Source of the DNA: Petunia secreta
Lineage: Eukaryota; Streptophyta; Magnoliopsida; Solanales; Solanaceae
DNA: 64,000 bases
Assembly (NCBI GenBank): GCA_029990175.1
Contig: JARKIP010000005.1
Coordinates: 50,581,001 to 50,645,000 of the forward strand
Direction of reading: 5' to 3'
Position numbers and translations under genes: made by a program. A model generated the notes under the pieces. It saw nothing but the letters and a program-made list of their open reading frames with translations. It did not search any database and was not told where the DNA came from. Positions 1 to 10,759 of the stretch are shown here, one piece after another. Within the stretch, counting starts at the first letter, position 1, and the number at the start of each line of letters is the position of its first letter.

Positions 1-285
1 TAAATTATTATTCAAATCTCAATTATATAGTCCGGACAGGAACCACACTTGGTGGATCTCGAAAGGTGCCTAACACCTTCCTTTCGGGTTAATTTGAACC
101 CTTACTCAGAATTTCTGATTCGTAGACTAAGTGTTAGAGTTAATATTAAAATTGGCTAGAAACAAAGTAAGTGCCAATACTCCTAGTTAAAAAATATGTT
201 AGGGGGCAACTACAAATCTTACCAGTGAGTTCCAATAAGTCGAATCCTATTTTGAACTCTAACCAGTTCGAAAAAAATGGGTACC
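1..285 (+). repeat. 3' end fragment of an Ogre/Tat-type LTR
   Basis: This stretch resembles the last 260 bases or so of the large solo LTR at 35452-39032. Both carry a 'gtgcctaacaccttc' block, a run about addressing 'acttggacttcttaccc'-like sequence, and 'ggcaactacaactct'-like sequence near the terminus. It is cut by the window start on the left and ends where Athila-like LTR homology begins. No coding content is visible. The exact right boundary is uncertain by perhaps 10-20 bases. Confidence 0.55.
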
Positions 286-1285
286 GGCAGTAGATGATAA
301 TCATAACTTGGAGTTGTATTTGGAATATTGGACATGGAGTGTGTTGGAAAAACCATGAAGTAGCCGCTGCTAACATAGACTGTGCGCGCTGAAACTTAGT
401 CCTGGGCGAACTTGGAGAAGCCTATGGCATTTATACCTTATTCTACTCCATACAAAAACCATTGTAACCATAACTTTAGGGTTGGTGAGTTAGTTTTGAA
501 TGCAACAGAGAGGCAGGAAGCGGCTGGGGACGAGATGTCTTTAACTCTATTCTTTTATTTAATTCTAAAGTTTGTTTAGTTCTAGAATTTTAGGATTCTC
601 CAAGAATTTTGAGTTTCAAATGATAATTTGATTTTATTTATTTATCGTAATGGGTTATTTTTATATTCTGATCTTAATTATTTGATTGCTTGATCTCCAA
701 TTGAATACTACCTATGAATCTAGTGTTGAAGTCGAAAGTGGGAACTATAGGTTGCAATAGTATTGAATAGAGCATGTTCCTGAACCTCGGCATCGTGGAA
801 TGGTTTAGCAGTTAAGATAGAAATATATCTAACAGACATGATTAGTTTCTATACAAGAAAAATAAATGTGTTCTTGTTAATCCTAATTTTATAGACATAT
901 AGCCATTAGGTTGGCTTGAATTTGCGGGAATTGTATCGAAAGTGTCATGTGAGCAATATTAACCCTGTGATTAGTAACCCAGATACATTGACTTAGTCAG
1001 ATTGGCTGAAGAATTCGACGGGATTGGCAGATATCCCATAACCCTAGACTATTATCTCTTCTTGAATCCAACACAGTGTTCTATTTGTGTTAATTGTTTC
1101 CTTAATTTTATTAGTTAGCTTAATCTCTAAACTCATGGAAATCTCTTGTTAGTTAGTTAGTTATTTAGTTAGGAATTGTTTAATTTAGTTAACAGTTAAT
1201 TGGTAGTCCACATGGGAACGATACTTTACTTATCACTTTATTACTTAATCTACCGCGTATATTTGTGTATGTATTTGGAACGACA
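286..1285 (+). mobile_element. Athila-like element 1, 5' LTR (truncated)
   Basis: It aligns over most of its length with 13655-14780 and ends in CGACA just before a tRNA-Asp-type primer site. The terminal part also matches, in reverse, the LTRs of element C (44955-46219 and 49909-51425), so all four are one family. Compared with the 3' copy it lacks roughly the first 150 bases and has an internal deletion of about 135 bases near 385. Confidence 0.75.
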
Positions 1286-1289
1286 AGTT

Positions 1290-1309
1290 TTTGGCGTCGT
1301 TGTCGGGGA
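1290..1309 (+). other. Primer binding site, tRNA-Asp type
   Basis: The sequence TTGGCGTCGTTGTCGGGGA lies four bases after the LTR end. It is a two-transition variant of the Asp-tRNA complementary site used by Athila-lineage elements; the unmutated form is seen in element C at 49885-49902. Confidence 0.75.
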
Positions 1310-1403
1310 CTTAGAATTGACTATTAGCTAAATTTGAATTTTAGTTTTACCTATTTAGGCTTTTTATTCTTAGTTCAGTTTAGAAATTTTTACTAGTATA
1401 ATC

Positions 1404-1763
1404 ATGGAACCTTTGAAGAAATGGTCGAATCTCAGATGCTTTTATTTTGGTGATCCTTGTATACTTTGTGTAGGATGTCACATATGGGAAGATTGTCCAT
1501 ATCTTAAAAACCTACGAGACTTTTTAAGTGATTTTCTACTACCTTTGGTTAGAGCTTTTGCAAATTGTGTGGTGGTCAATGCAATGATTGTCCTAAGTGT
1601 CATACTTCTTTCCCCATTTATGATGATTATGATAAAGTGCAGGATGGCAGATCATATTTGGCGAAATGAACAAGCTCAACTCATAGCAGCATATGAGGAT
1701 TTCTCTAGGGAAGTTACAAATTTGATGAGACAGTTTTTGGAAGAAAGAGTTTTGCTCAAATAA
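1404..1763 (+). CDS. Small ORF of Athila-like element 1 (unknown function)
   Basis: This 119-codon ORF begins about 95 bases after the primer site, where gag would start in an autonomous element. The N-terminal third holds closely spaced cysteines and one histidine (CILC followed by VGCHIWEDCP), resembling a zinc-knuckle-like cluster. A hydrophobic stretch (ANCVVVNAMIVLSVILLSPF, about residues 51-70) and a charged C-terminal helix follow. I do not recognise it as a standard Athila gag, which is about 400 residues (compare element C). The element may be a non-autonomous derivative with its own small ORFs, or this may be a decayed remnant. A host gene is unlikely, given the position between primer site and 3' region. 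Confidence 0.4.
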   Translation: MEPLKKWSNLRCFYFGDPCILCVGCHIWEDCPYLKNLRDFLSDFLLPLVRAFANCVVVNAMIVLSVILLSPFMMIMIKCRMADHIWRNEQAQLIAAYEDFSREVTNLMRQFLEERVLLK

Positions 1764-1781
1764 GAGATCGCCCAATTTAGC

Positions 1782-2033
1782 TTGAATATTTATGAATTGG
1801 AGGTGAATTTACATGAAATGGTTGAGCCGTCTAACGCCCAACTACCAATTGTTATGGATAGTAGATTTGAAGTTGATGAGATAGAAGAGGAGGTTGAATG
1901 CCAACCTCAGAAGTTAAGTGTGGAGTTCCAATCATTCGAGCCAATAGTAGTTGATGATGCTGAGTTTGAAAAGTTAGCACTAGAGTCAGGTGGAAAAGTG
2001 GAAAATATAAATTTCGATATTCTAGTGCACTAG
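1782..2033 (+). CDS. Second small acidic ORF of Athila-like element 1
   Basis: An 83-codon acidic ORF starts 18 bases after the previous stop. It is rich in Glu and Asp (for example FEVDEIEEEVECQ) and has no recognised domain. It looks like the continuation of the upstream reading region after a stop. The next ORF (2097-2357) follows in another frame, so the three may be one broken reading frame. Function is unknown. Confidence 0.3.
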   Translation: MNIYELEVNLHEMVEPSNAQLPIVMDSRFEVDEIEEEVECQPQKLSVEFQSFEPIVVDDAEFEKLALESGGKVENINFDILVH

Positions 2034-2096
2034 AAAGTGAGAATGCAAAAAATAATACCATTTTAGAGTTGGAGCATTTCGAAGCACTTTTTAACG

Positions 2097-2357
2097 TTGT
2101 ATTTAGATGGCGACATAAAAATAGAGCCATCTGAGCCAATTGACGAGTCAAGGAATGAGGAACAAGGTGCTTTTATTCTAAAATGTGTCATGTCAAGGAT
2201 AAAAAACAACATCCCTCACTTAAAATTCAAGAGGTGCAAAATACGACATTTATTTCTTGGTTTCTTCGGGCTTGTGCCACCGCTTTGGGACTATGGTCGT
2301 AAACTTGAAGCAAAATTGGGGGTACAAGTCATAAGTTCAAAGTGGAGGCAAAAGTAG
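2097..2357 (+). CDS. Third small ORF of Athila-like element 1
   Basis: An 86-codon ORF, acidic at the N terminus and basic in the second half (KFKRCKIRHLFLGFFGL, then a Lys/Arg-rich end). No domain is recognised. It ends about 20 bases before sequence reading 'aaatcaagcgcttcttgag' and 'aggcaaccca', a signature I associate with the non-coding part downstream of the ORFs in plant Athila/Tat elements. That supports membership of the retroelement rather than a host gene. Confidence 0.3.
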   Translation: MYLDGDIKIEPSEPIDESRNEEQGAFILKCVMSRIKNNIPHLKFKRCKIRHLFLGFFGLVPPLWDYGRKLEAKLGVQVISSKWRQK

Positions 2358-3738
2358 TAAACTTTTTCATCGTCATATCACGACGTTAAATCAAGCGCTT
2401 CTTGAGAGGCAACCCATGTTTTATTATTTTCTTTAGTTAGAAACAAAAAACATAAGAACATAAAAAGGGAAGGAAATTATAGGCACTAATGTGGTTGTGT
2501 AGTGTGTTTTTACAGGTAGCTAAGGGCTACACTAGTGGATTAAGAGAGAACAATGAGTAATTAATTCACAAAAGAGAATTAAAAAAAGGGCAGCAGAAAA
2601 TTGTTTTGTTCCAGTCGAAACACCTCTTAACACTTCACATGAGGGAGTGTTTTGGCTTATGTTTTGACAAAAAAGTGTGTTTCAGTGTGTTGAGGCAATA
2701 ACATGCATCGTTGTTTTGAATAAAAGTCCCAGAAACCCTCATCTATGCTTCGCATGCCCTGCTAATTCTCATAGTGTGTATTAAGATTTCACTTAGAACA
2801 TAAACACTTGAAAGATAAAATTTCATTGAGTCCTAAACAAAGCCCACAACCTCTTCTCTCTTGAGCTAAAACACTCACAACTTGCTGCCATAATTTTGTG
2901 GAATCCAAGTAAGACTCTCCTCTCCTCTCTTCTTTATCTAAAACTTGTCAATGTTCTACTCCTCTACTAGGGCTACCACTCTCTTTTCCCCCTCCTAGGG
3001 TTTTACTTCTACTTTATCTCTTGAATGAGAGTTCCTAGCGAATTTATGAAATATTGTGGCTGGTATTTTGATATGGGGAGTGCGGTGATGCAGTGTGACA
3101 GTTATTGTGTGAAATCTCCCAGAGTTGGGAGGTAAAACACAAACAACTAACTCATACATAAGCTGTTTAGAATCATGCATGCTAGGCGTTTGACAAAATT
3201 CCTCAACAAAAATTTGATATATTCGGTAAAATCTGAGTAATTGAATATGTTATGAGGTATAAGTTGAACATAAATTGAGTAGCAGATAGCTCGGGGCAGA
3301 GTTTATATCACTCTAAGAAAAACGACACTCATTGCACGTCGCACGCGCACGACGAGTTTTGCCTTGAACACTCACGATTGTTATGTAATTGATAAGTGTG
3401 CTGCCTTTTTTTGTATCACTTAACAAACTTATCCTACATGTTTTAGGAAATAATATTATGTAAGTTTGGGTGCTCACACCTCAATTTTGATCACTTCACT
3501 TGTGATGAGTAAATGATTTGGTTGAAGCAACTTGAGAGAAGTCTGATTACCTCAAGTTACCACCTCTTGCCCTTAGTGTCGTGCATTAGAAACAATGCAC
3601 CATTTTAAATGTGGGGTGAGGGAAACATTTGAAATTTGAAAAACAAAAATAGGTAATGTTGTTTAGTGGCATATTCCTCAGGTTTCCTCAAGCCTCGGTT
3701 CTTTCCCGATGTTGCTTTTTATTTTTTAACCAAGTTTT
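2358..3738 (+). repeat. Non-coding internal region of Athila-like element 1, left part
   Basis: No coding signal. It contains the 'cgcttcttgagaggcaaccca' region near 2395 and, near 3600, 'aaatgtggggtgaggg', both typical of the long untranslated 3' part of Athila/Tat elements. The stretch is interrupted at about 3738 by the Tekay-like element and resumes at about 12601. Confidence 0.55.
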
Positions 3739-6004
3739 ATACACGACCTGGATTCCGGCTAGGTCGTGCGGGTACCCAACAACCTCCCCTAGACCCATCT
3801 GGCAAACTTTTTTCAGTCAAAATAACAAATTGAGCACAAAACTAGCTCAATGAAAACAGACAAGGTTTAGAAAATATAAACACACTTATATCCAAATCTA
3901 AGCTGTACAGAAGGAACTACAGCAAACAACTCGGTAAACTAAGTTTAGAGCTATCCAGAGCAGACATCTAAGAGTACAAGAAATATATATACCTCCCGAA
4001 TGGAGCAAAATATTGATAATATGATAGAACTAGATTTGGTGGCCATCACGGACAAAAGTTGGCTCACTCTGACAGCTGAACATGCCTCGGCTCCTCAATC
4101 ACGCCTCGAACTCGGTCCTGGAACAAAACCAACCGAAACGAAATAAATAGACAAGGAACAACAAAAGGATGAGTCGACAGGACTCAGTAAGTGGGGCTGG
4201 CCAGCCACCTTAAAGAAGAAGATATGCTAACTAGGGAGAAGAAAAGCAGATAAACTAAATTCACCTTATCTCAACTATAAAAGGGCAGAGCCAGATAATA
4301 ACTGGAAACACGTATGGAACCATAAACTCATAAACAACCGGGGACAGAAGATAGACAGAATATATATGTATCCCGAACATATCAACAATCAGAAATACAT
4401 GACACATACACAAAACATTGCACTATAATCACACAATACACAGCAACTAGTGCAATGAAATGGAATGAATGCAGTATGATGCAATGGGATCACATGTGCC
4501 CAAAACCTATCTCTGGTGCGGGATTCTCATCGTCTACCTGATGAAATATGCAATAATAATCCTTCACAGGCGCGGGACTCTCATCGACTACCGGGAGGTA
4601 TATGCAATAATAATCCTTCACTGGCGCGGGACTCTCATCGACTACCGGGAAGTATATGCAACAATAACGCTTCACCGACACGGGACTCTTATCGACTACC
4701 CGGAAGTATATGTCAAGCTCACAACCAGAGTACATATAATGCTTCTATGCTCCATGCGATGCCAATAACAAGGAATAACATATAATATACAGTGTACATT
4801 CAAAACTAAGGCCTAATAAGTGCACATATCGAAAGCTATACACGTAAAGAACACATGGTAGAATATTCGCAAGGCCAAAGGCCACCAAAGAAAGGGATAT
4901 AATCACTTACCTTGTTCCAAAGTTAGCATTGCTACTCAAGAACCACTTGTCCCTTTGATTCACTTCCAAACGATTATGCTATATTCAATAAGCAGAAAAA
5001 TATATCAAATAAGGCTAAAGGCTTCATTCCTTACATCTTAGAACAATCCAGTCAGGAACCCGACACCCGATTCGCATAGGCAATTTGCAGTCCAGGCCTA
5101 TGTACATGGTTCAAAATCACATAACCAAACTCTTATTAAATTAAATTTATGGGTTGCTCATAACTCTCTGAGTTCGAATATATAATCAATTCCATTATCG
5201 GGGTCCAATTAACCCTTTAAACTATCAATTTAACTTATTAGAACGATGTTTAATATCCTAATTTTTACCGATAAAATATATTCAAACACATGCAATAAAC
5301 TGAAATAATGAATTAACATCATTACCTGGATGTTTCGGGGTGAAAATTCTACTCTTTTCCTTCTCCTTCTTCTTTCCTTTCTCTCTTTTTCTGACCTTTT
5401 CTCATTCTCTGCTTCTGTCTCTCGTTTTTCTCCATTCTGTTTTGTTTCCGTTTCTCTTTTACATTAAGCTAAGTAATAGCCACTGCCTTAGACCTTTTTA
5501 ATCTATTCTTTTTTTTTTTTTTTGAAAATATTATATCATGAAGAAAATTGGAACAGAACCCTACAAAACTCAAAATGATCCCAAATTTCTTAAGCAAGTT
5601 ATATAAAATTTATGTGACGTACTCGCTAAGACAGATCTCAAATCGGATTGCTGAAACTCAAGATGCGCATTAAACGGAAAGAGATCAAATTCTTAATTTT
5701 CGGAACTTTAGCGAAAACTATACGAACGACCTTGGAATTCACTTCTGAAAGTTCACACAGGTCATAAATGACCATACGAACCTAATGACGCTTTCGACTA
5801 TCGAATCGTAGCTCATTCGCCAAAATCGATCTTGAAAACCTCTTTTTAAGGACAACGGAAATTGAAACCTTCTTTCGATACCTACCAAACGAGACCTGAT
5901 TTAGTACAAATTTAACAGACAAGTCCTAATAGATGTTATAGAGCTTTTAAAATTATTGTCACGCCAATTGAAGTCTTAACTCCTGAAACGACAACCTCAG
6001 GTCA
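3739..6004 (-). repeat. 3' LTR of the Tekay-like element
   Basis: About 2.27 kb, similar to 10760-12600 over its first 1.8 kb. On the minus strand it would start TGACCTGAGG just after the purine-rich GGAGGAGAATGAA. The other end, next to 3739, has lost a clean CA terminus. The part from 5555 to 6004 has no counterpart in the 5' LTR, which is truncated. Confidence 0.65.
4515..4726 (+). repeat. 54-bp minisatellite in the 3' LTR, four units
   Basis: Four tandem units of 54 bases (starts near 4515, 4569, 4623, 4677), each containing a version of 'gggactctcatcgactacc'. They make open repeated peptides in several frames, which explains the apparent ORFs here. The partner LTR has five units. Confidence 0.85.
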
Positions 6005-6206
6005 TTTCATTCTCCTCCACTTAGACCCTCGTTCGTCCTCGAACGAGCTTCAGTCTAAAGAAAAATTCACACAGATAACAAGAGATCTTGCACGACCTTC
6101 ATAGACTATTCAAAGGATATTGTCTCATGATTACAGAATCAATATTATAACACGCACACCGAACTCTTGGAATAAAATATATCTAGATAATATCATAACA
6201 CCATTG

Positions 6207-7540
6207 AATGTCATTCTTAGATCGGCAGATATGCCTGAATAATGGAGATGGAGTAGCATGATCCCATTGTACAAGAACAAGGGTGATGTTCAAAACTGCA
6301 ACAATTATAGGGGCATCAAACTTCTCAACCATACCATGAAAGTCTGGGAAAGGGTGGTGGACGCGAGGATGAGGAGGGTTGTCTCTATTTTCGAGAACCA
6401 ATTTAGGTTTATGCCCGGGAGATTGACCACAGAAGCCATCCATATTTTGAGAAGACTAGTCGAGCAGTACAGGGACAAGAAAAAGGATTTGCATATGGTG
6501 TTCATTGATCTAGAAAAGGCTTATGACAAGGTCCCTAGAGAGGTGTTGTGGAGATGCCTGGAATCTAAATAGGTTCCAGTGGCGTACATCAGAGCGATTA
6601 GGGATATGTACAAAGGAGCTAAGACTCGCGTTAGGACAGTGGGAGGGGACTCAGGGCACTTCCCAGTCGAGATTGGATTGCATCAGGGGTCAGTACTTAG
6701 CCCATTTTATTTGCCCTAGTGATGGATGAATTGACACGGCGTATTAAAGGAGAAGTGTCGTGGTGCATGTTGTTTGTGGATGATATAGTATTGGTGGATG
6801 AGACACTCAGGGGTGTCAATGAGAAGCTGGAGGTGTAGAGGCAAACTCTAGAGTCTAAAGGCTTCAGGCTAAGCAAGACAAAAATATAGTACATGGAATG
6901 CAAGTTTAGTGACGCTTCTGAGGAGTCAGATGTGGAAGTGAGGCTTGATTCACTATTCATTCCTAAGAAAAGAAGCTTCCAGTATCTTGGCTCAATCATC
7001 CAAGGTAATGGAGATATTGATGATGATGTCACTTACCGTATAGGAGTAGGTTGGATGAAGTAGAGGCTTGCATCCGGTGTTCTGTGTGATAAGAGAGTGC
7101 CACTTAAACTCAAAGGTAAGTTCTATAGAGTGGTTGTTAGACCAGCTATATTGTATGGGGCAGAGTGTTGGCCAGTCAAGAACTCGCACATTCAGAAGAT
7201 AAACGTGGCAGAAATGAGAATGCTTATGTGGATGTGTGGTCGTACCGGGATGGATAGGACTAAGAATGAAGTCATTCGCGATGAGGTGGGCGTGGCCCCA
7301 GTGGCTAAACAGATACGAGAAGTGCAGTTGTGATGGTCCGGCTATGTGAGGAGGATGAGTGCTGATGCTCCGGTTAGGAGGTGTGAGAGGTTTGCAGTGT
7401 TGGGTCTACGGAGAGGGAGAGGTAGACCGAAGAAGAACTGTACTGAGGTGATTCTCCATGACATGACCTAGATCTAGATCACCGAGGACATGACCTTAGA
7501 TAGGAGTGTATGGAGGTTGAGGATTAGGGTAGAAGGGTGA
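6207..7540 (+). pseudogene. RTE reverse transcriptase remnant
   Basis: The reading frame begins with residues NVILRSADMPE directly at the insertion point and continues through the block around YRGIKLL, the IDLEKAYDKVPRE motif, the LHQGSVLSP motif and the catalytic LFVDDIVLVDE motif near 6775. It then runs to the C-terminal region with RMLMWMCG and RRGRGRPKK. There are in-frame stops near 6240, 6570, 6836, 6886, 7060 and 7330, and a one-base frameshift near 6708. The endonuclease domain and the N-terminal RT part are absent because of 5' truncation. The copy cannot encode an active enzyme. Confidence 0.88.
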
Positions 7541-7840
7541 GTACTCAAGCGTCCGTTCTCTTATTAGATGCAGTATTATATGTATGTAGACAATTTTCCA
7601 TCGTAGTCTCCACCTCTATGTTTTCTTATATGTTTATATTGGATATATTTTAGTTTTATATTTCCTTCTAGAATTATGGCTAACTTGATTTTCTAAGTAT
7701 TTTCCTATAATATCTTTATTTTCCTACCCGAGGGTCTATCAGAAACAGCTTCTCCACCTTAGTGGGGGTAAGGCCTGTGTACATCTCACCCTCCCTAGAC
7801 CCCACTTGTGGGATATATTGGGTATGTTGTTGTTGTTGTT
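6207..7840 (+). mobile_element. RTE-type non-LTR retrotransposon, 5'-truncated
   Basis: The insertion starts inside the reverse-transcriptase coding region and ends in a (TTG)n-type tail (TTGTTGTTGTTGTT), the tail seen in plant RTE elements. It is flanked by a perfect 7-base target duplication, ACCATTG, at 6200-6206 and 7841-7847. Removing it rejoins the surrounding Tekay-like sequence. Orientation is plus, opposite to its host element. Confidence 0.88.
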
Positions 7841-7847
7841 ACCATTG

Positions 7848-9130
7848 CCCAACTTATTTTTACTAAGCTGCCCCTTCCTCGATCATGAGAGGAGAGTTTT
7901 ACATTTTCAGAATAAAGATACATAAAACTTTGGATGGATTAACATGATTGCGCCGATGAATAACCTCGTTGATATACTTTGCGATATAGAACATGTCGAT
8001 GAAACTGAGAATTAGCTTACACTTCAGCAATGCCTTAGAGATTTAATATTCGCATTCAGTATTGGAGGAAGACTCCTCCACTTAGAGCATAAACTCATAC
8101 ATCTAATTTTAATAGAAATAGTCATCCTCTCATAGTCTGCTGTACTAAGGAAGACTTAGCTAAAAACAGAACGCGGTTCAGACCTGAGCTACCAAATTAC
8201 CCTCTCGAGTTGCCAAACAGCCGCGACTCTCGAGATCACAACTCTATACCTTTGCCAAAAGAACCACCGCCTGATAGATCAACACAGGGGTCAAATGACG
8301 CCTCTCATTACCCTTAGTAGCCTTAAAACACAACAATGTGCTTACCAGGCTTCTTGACACGCACTCTGACTCAACACAGGGAACATCATAAACGGCTACT
8401 AACCGCCCAATCTCACTAGTACCGGACAAAGAAGAGATGGCAATGGACTGAGGATAGGAATAATTAAAACTTCAAGAAGCTCATCTTCTTATTTGCTTGG
8501 CTGCCAGAGTTATACTACTTCCGAGTTAGGCAAGCCAAAAAAATCATAATTAAAGAAATAGATATTAAATGAGCTTTATGGAACAACATCCATGCAATTT
8601 AACCTTCCTATAAGAAGGAAACTCTAACAATTTACCAGAAAATCCTTTTATAACCGAGACATGCTCATAGAATAACATGATTCTACAAGAATCTTGAACC
8701 AAAGGAAGACACATAGATCGAATATTACTTACTAATCACTTTGATCCAGAAGAAATGATAACACTTTTTGATGGTGACGAATTAGGATCCCATCATCCTG
8801 TCAAACTTACTAACACTAAATTCTGATGAGAGAGATAAACTGACTTGACATAATAATAGAAGGTGGCACAACAAGATGCCAAGCAGATAATAGTGATACT
8901 CACTCCTAAATCACTCACATTTAAACCAGATAAACTAGTAGGGTCTCACAAATGCCAGGAATAAAATATACTAGAAACAAACCCCTCTATCCAACAATAG
9001 ATTTTTAATAAAAAAATAATATCCAGAAAAACACATAAAGACATATGAAGATAGAAGAATTCCAGATCGGCGGCAAGAATCAAATCTTACTCACAAATAA
9101 GGGAAGAAGAAATGGGTCTACAACATCGGA
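7848..9130 (-). pseudogene. Degenerate pol region of the Tekay-like element
   Basis: No continuous domain can be read. On the minus strand a short piece near 9130 reads like the start of the aspartic-protease region of Del-type elements (AEASDVV-like). Beyond it I cannot assign RT, RNase H or integrase with confidence. I treat the stretch as decayed internal sequence; part of it could be an unrecognised older insertion. Confidence 0.4.
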
Positions 9131-9183
9131 TGCCTCAGCATCCTCCTAGACCGGCAGTTCAGAAAACTGCCTCTGTGGCTGAG

Positions 9184-10123
9184 CTAAGCCACTACCCTGA
9201 TAATCACCTTCTGAACAACCATTGCCACCACACTCTCAACCTCTGCCGGATGATGGCATATCTCTGGTTGATTGAGATCTAAATAAAATTCCTCGTGACT
9301 GGGCAAGTGCCTGAAGGCGAGAAGAAGGACAACTGCCTTCATGTCGAAATAAGGAATGGTTCCTCCTAAGATGACAAGGCTCACGACAATGATAATACCT
9401 TTGGTTAAAAATGGATATTGGACAGACTGTTGATAGCTATAAAGAGAAGTCTAAGTCTGATGTTGACGGACTATTAGTGCACTCTGAGAATCACACGCCA
9501 CAAACTGAGATAACCTGGTAGGTAACCTACCACAATAACAAGAACTCTTATCTCCAAGTGAGGCACCATGGTGCCAACCAGGGCCACGGGATCTCTTGCT
9601 CACCCACTCTGACTCTTCCTGCTCTAACTTATGGTATACCTCATACCTCCAAGATATCATAGGATATCAAATGGAGTCCGAGCCTCAATCTCTTGAACCA
9701 TCTAGGACCTCAAGGAAGAAGAAAACCCATCAATAAATCTTCGAACCTTCTCGGAAGGCTCACGGACTAGCTTTGGAGCATATCTAGCCATCCCAGAGGA
9801 ATCAATCTCATATTCTGAAACGGACAGGCTACCCTGTCCAATCCACTCAAACTGGCGATGCTTTTCATCTCGCTCACTACGGGAAAAGAACTTTTTCATG
9901 AATCTACAAGAAAATTCACATCAAGTCAGCTTAAGCAAGCCCTGTCTAGCTGATAAAAGAGCGGTCCACCAATCCAAGGCTGGACCCAAAAATGGAAAGC
10001 AGTATAATCAACACCATACTGCTCAAATAACAAAGAGCCTGAAGTATACGCTGACATCATTTTATTTAAAAAAAATACATGGGGATTATCTGATGCATGG
10101 CTTGAGAATATCGAGAGGCTCAA
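9184..10123 (-). pseudogene. gag remnant of the Tekay-like element
   Basis: Three pieces on the minus strand follow gag order. At 10123-9926 there is a capsid N-terminal part (NPHVFFLNKMMSAYTS, GVDYTAFHFWVQP). At 9899-9702 the core resembles a retrotransposon gag domain (FFSRSERDEKHRQFEWIGQG, SVSEYEI, ARYAPKLVREPSEKVRRFI). At 9660-9184 the C-terminal low-complexity and knuckle region is degraded (CDSQSALIV where cysteines would be expected to pair). Stops and frame changes separate the pieces. Similarity is to Del/Tekay capsid proteins, from memory. Confidence 0.65.
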
Positions 10124-10739
10124 TCAAGTAAAATAATGCAGACTCTTTGGGCGCTCGTATCGAACTGTTACCTGGGCTAGCTAACCAGTTAGAACAACTG
10201 GAGGCATAACACATGCTGCCTTTAGAACATAATCTACTTGGGCAACATCAGGAACTGGAATAGGAGCTCCCTGAGTTAGAAAATCTGCATCTGCAACGAC
10301 CTGATCAGCTGCCTAAGGAATAGGAGTTTCTTGCAGTATCTGCACCCGCCAAGATTCTCGTAAAAAGCATCATAGAGAGTTGAGGGAACCACAAGGCCCT
10401 GCTTCCATAGCCAACCACGAGCTGGCACATCTGGGGCATCCGTAATTGGATCGTCAGCACGATCCAAATCTCTCGGGGCTTGGTCAGTGCTAGCCCCAGG
10501 CTAGACTATTTCGTGTTGAACTCCTACCTTATGTTGATTTGTCGCATGAGGGTTCAGCATTACTACGAAGGAATTAAAGAAGAAACATTTTGCATCCCAC
10601 AAGAAGACCAACGCACGATTAGAAAAGAAGGAAGAGAAACTTCATAAATGCTATCATAACCTCTCATAGATAACTACAAACTTCTACATACCTATCAGTG
10701 AGACTCTACTAGACACTGTCTTAGTCTGAATAGACTCTA

Positions 10740-10757
10740 AACCAAGCTCTGATACGA
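10740..10757 (-). other. Primer binding site, initiator-Met tRNA type
   Basis: On the minus strand the sequence after the 5' LTR end reads TCGTATCAGAGCTTGGTT, matching the TATCAGAGC core of the Met-tRNA complementary site with one mismatch in the TGG start. It lies two to three bases inside the LTR terminus at 10760. Confidence 0.7.
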
Positions 10758-10759
10758 AC

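Noticed and set aside
4469..4785. Repeated-peptide ORFs (also at 11501-11874) suggesting a repeat protein
   Set aside because: They are translations of the 54-bp LTR minisatellite, open in several frames because the unit is a multiple of three.
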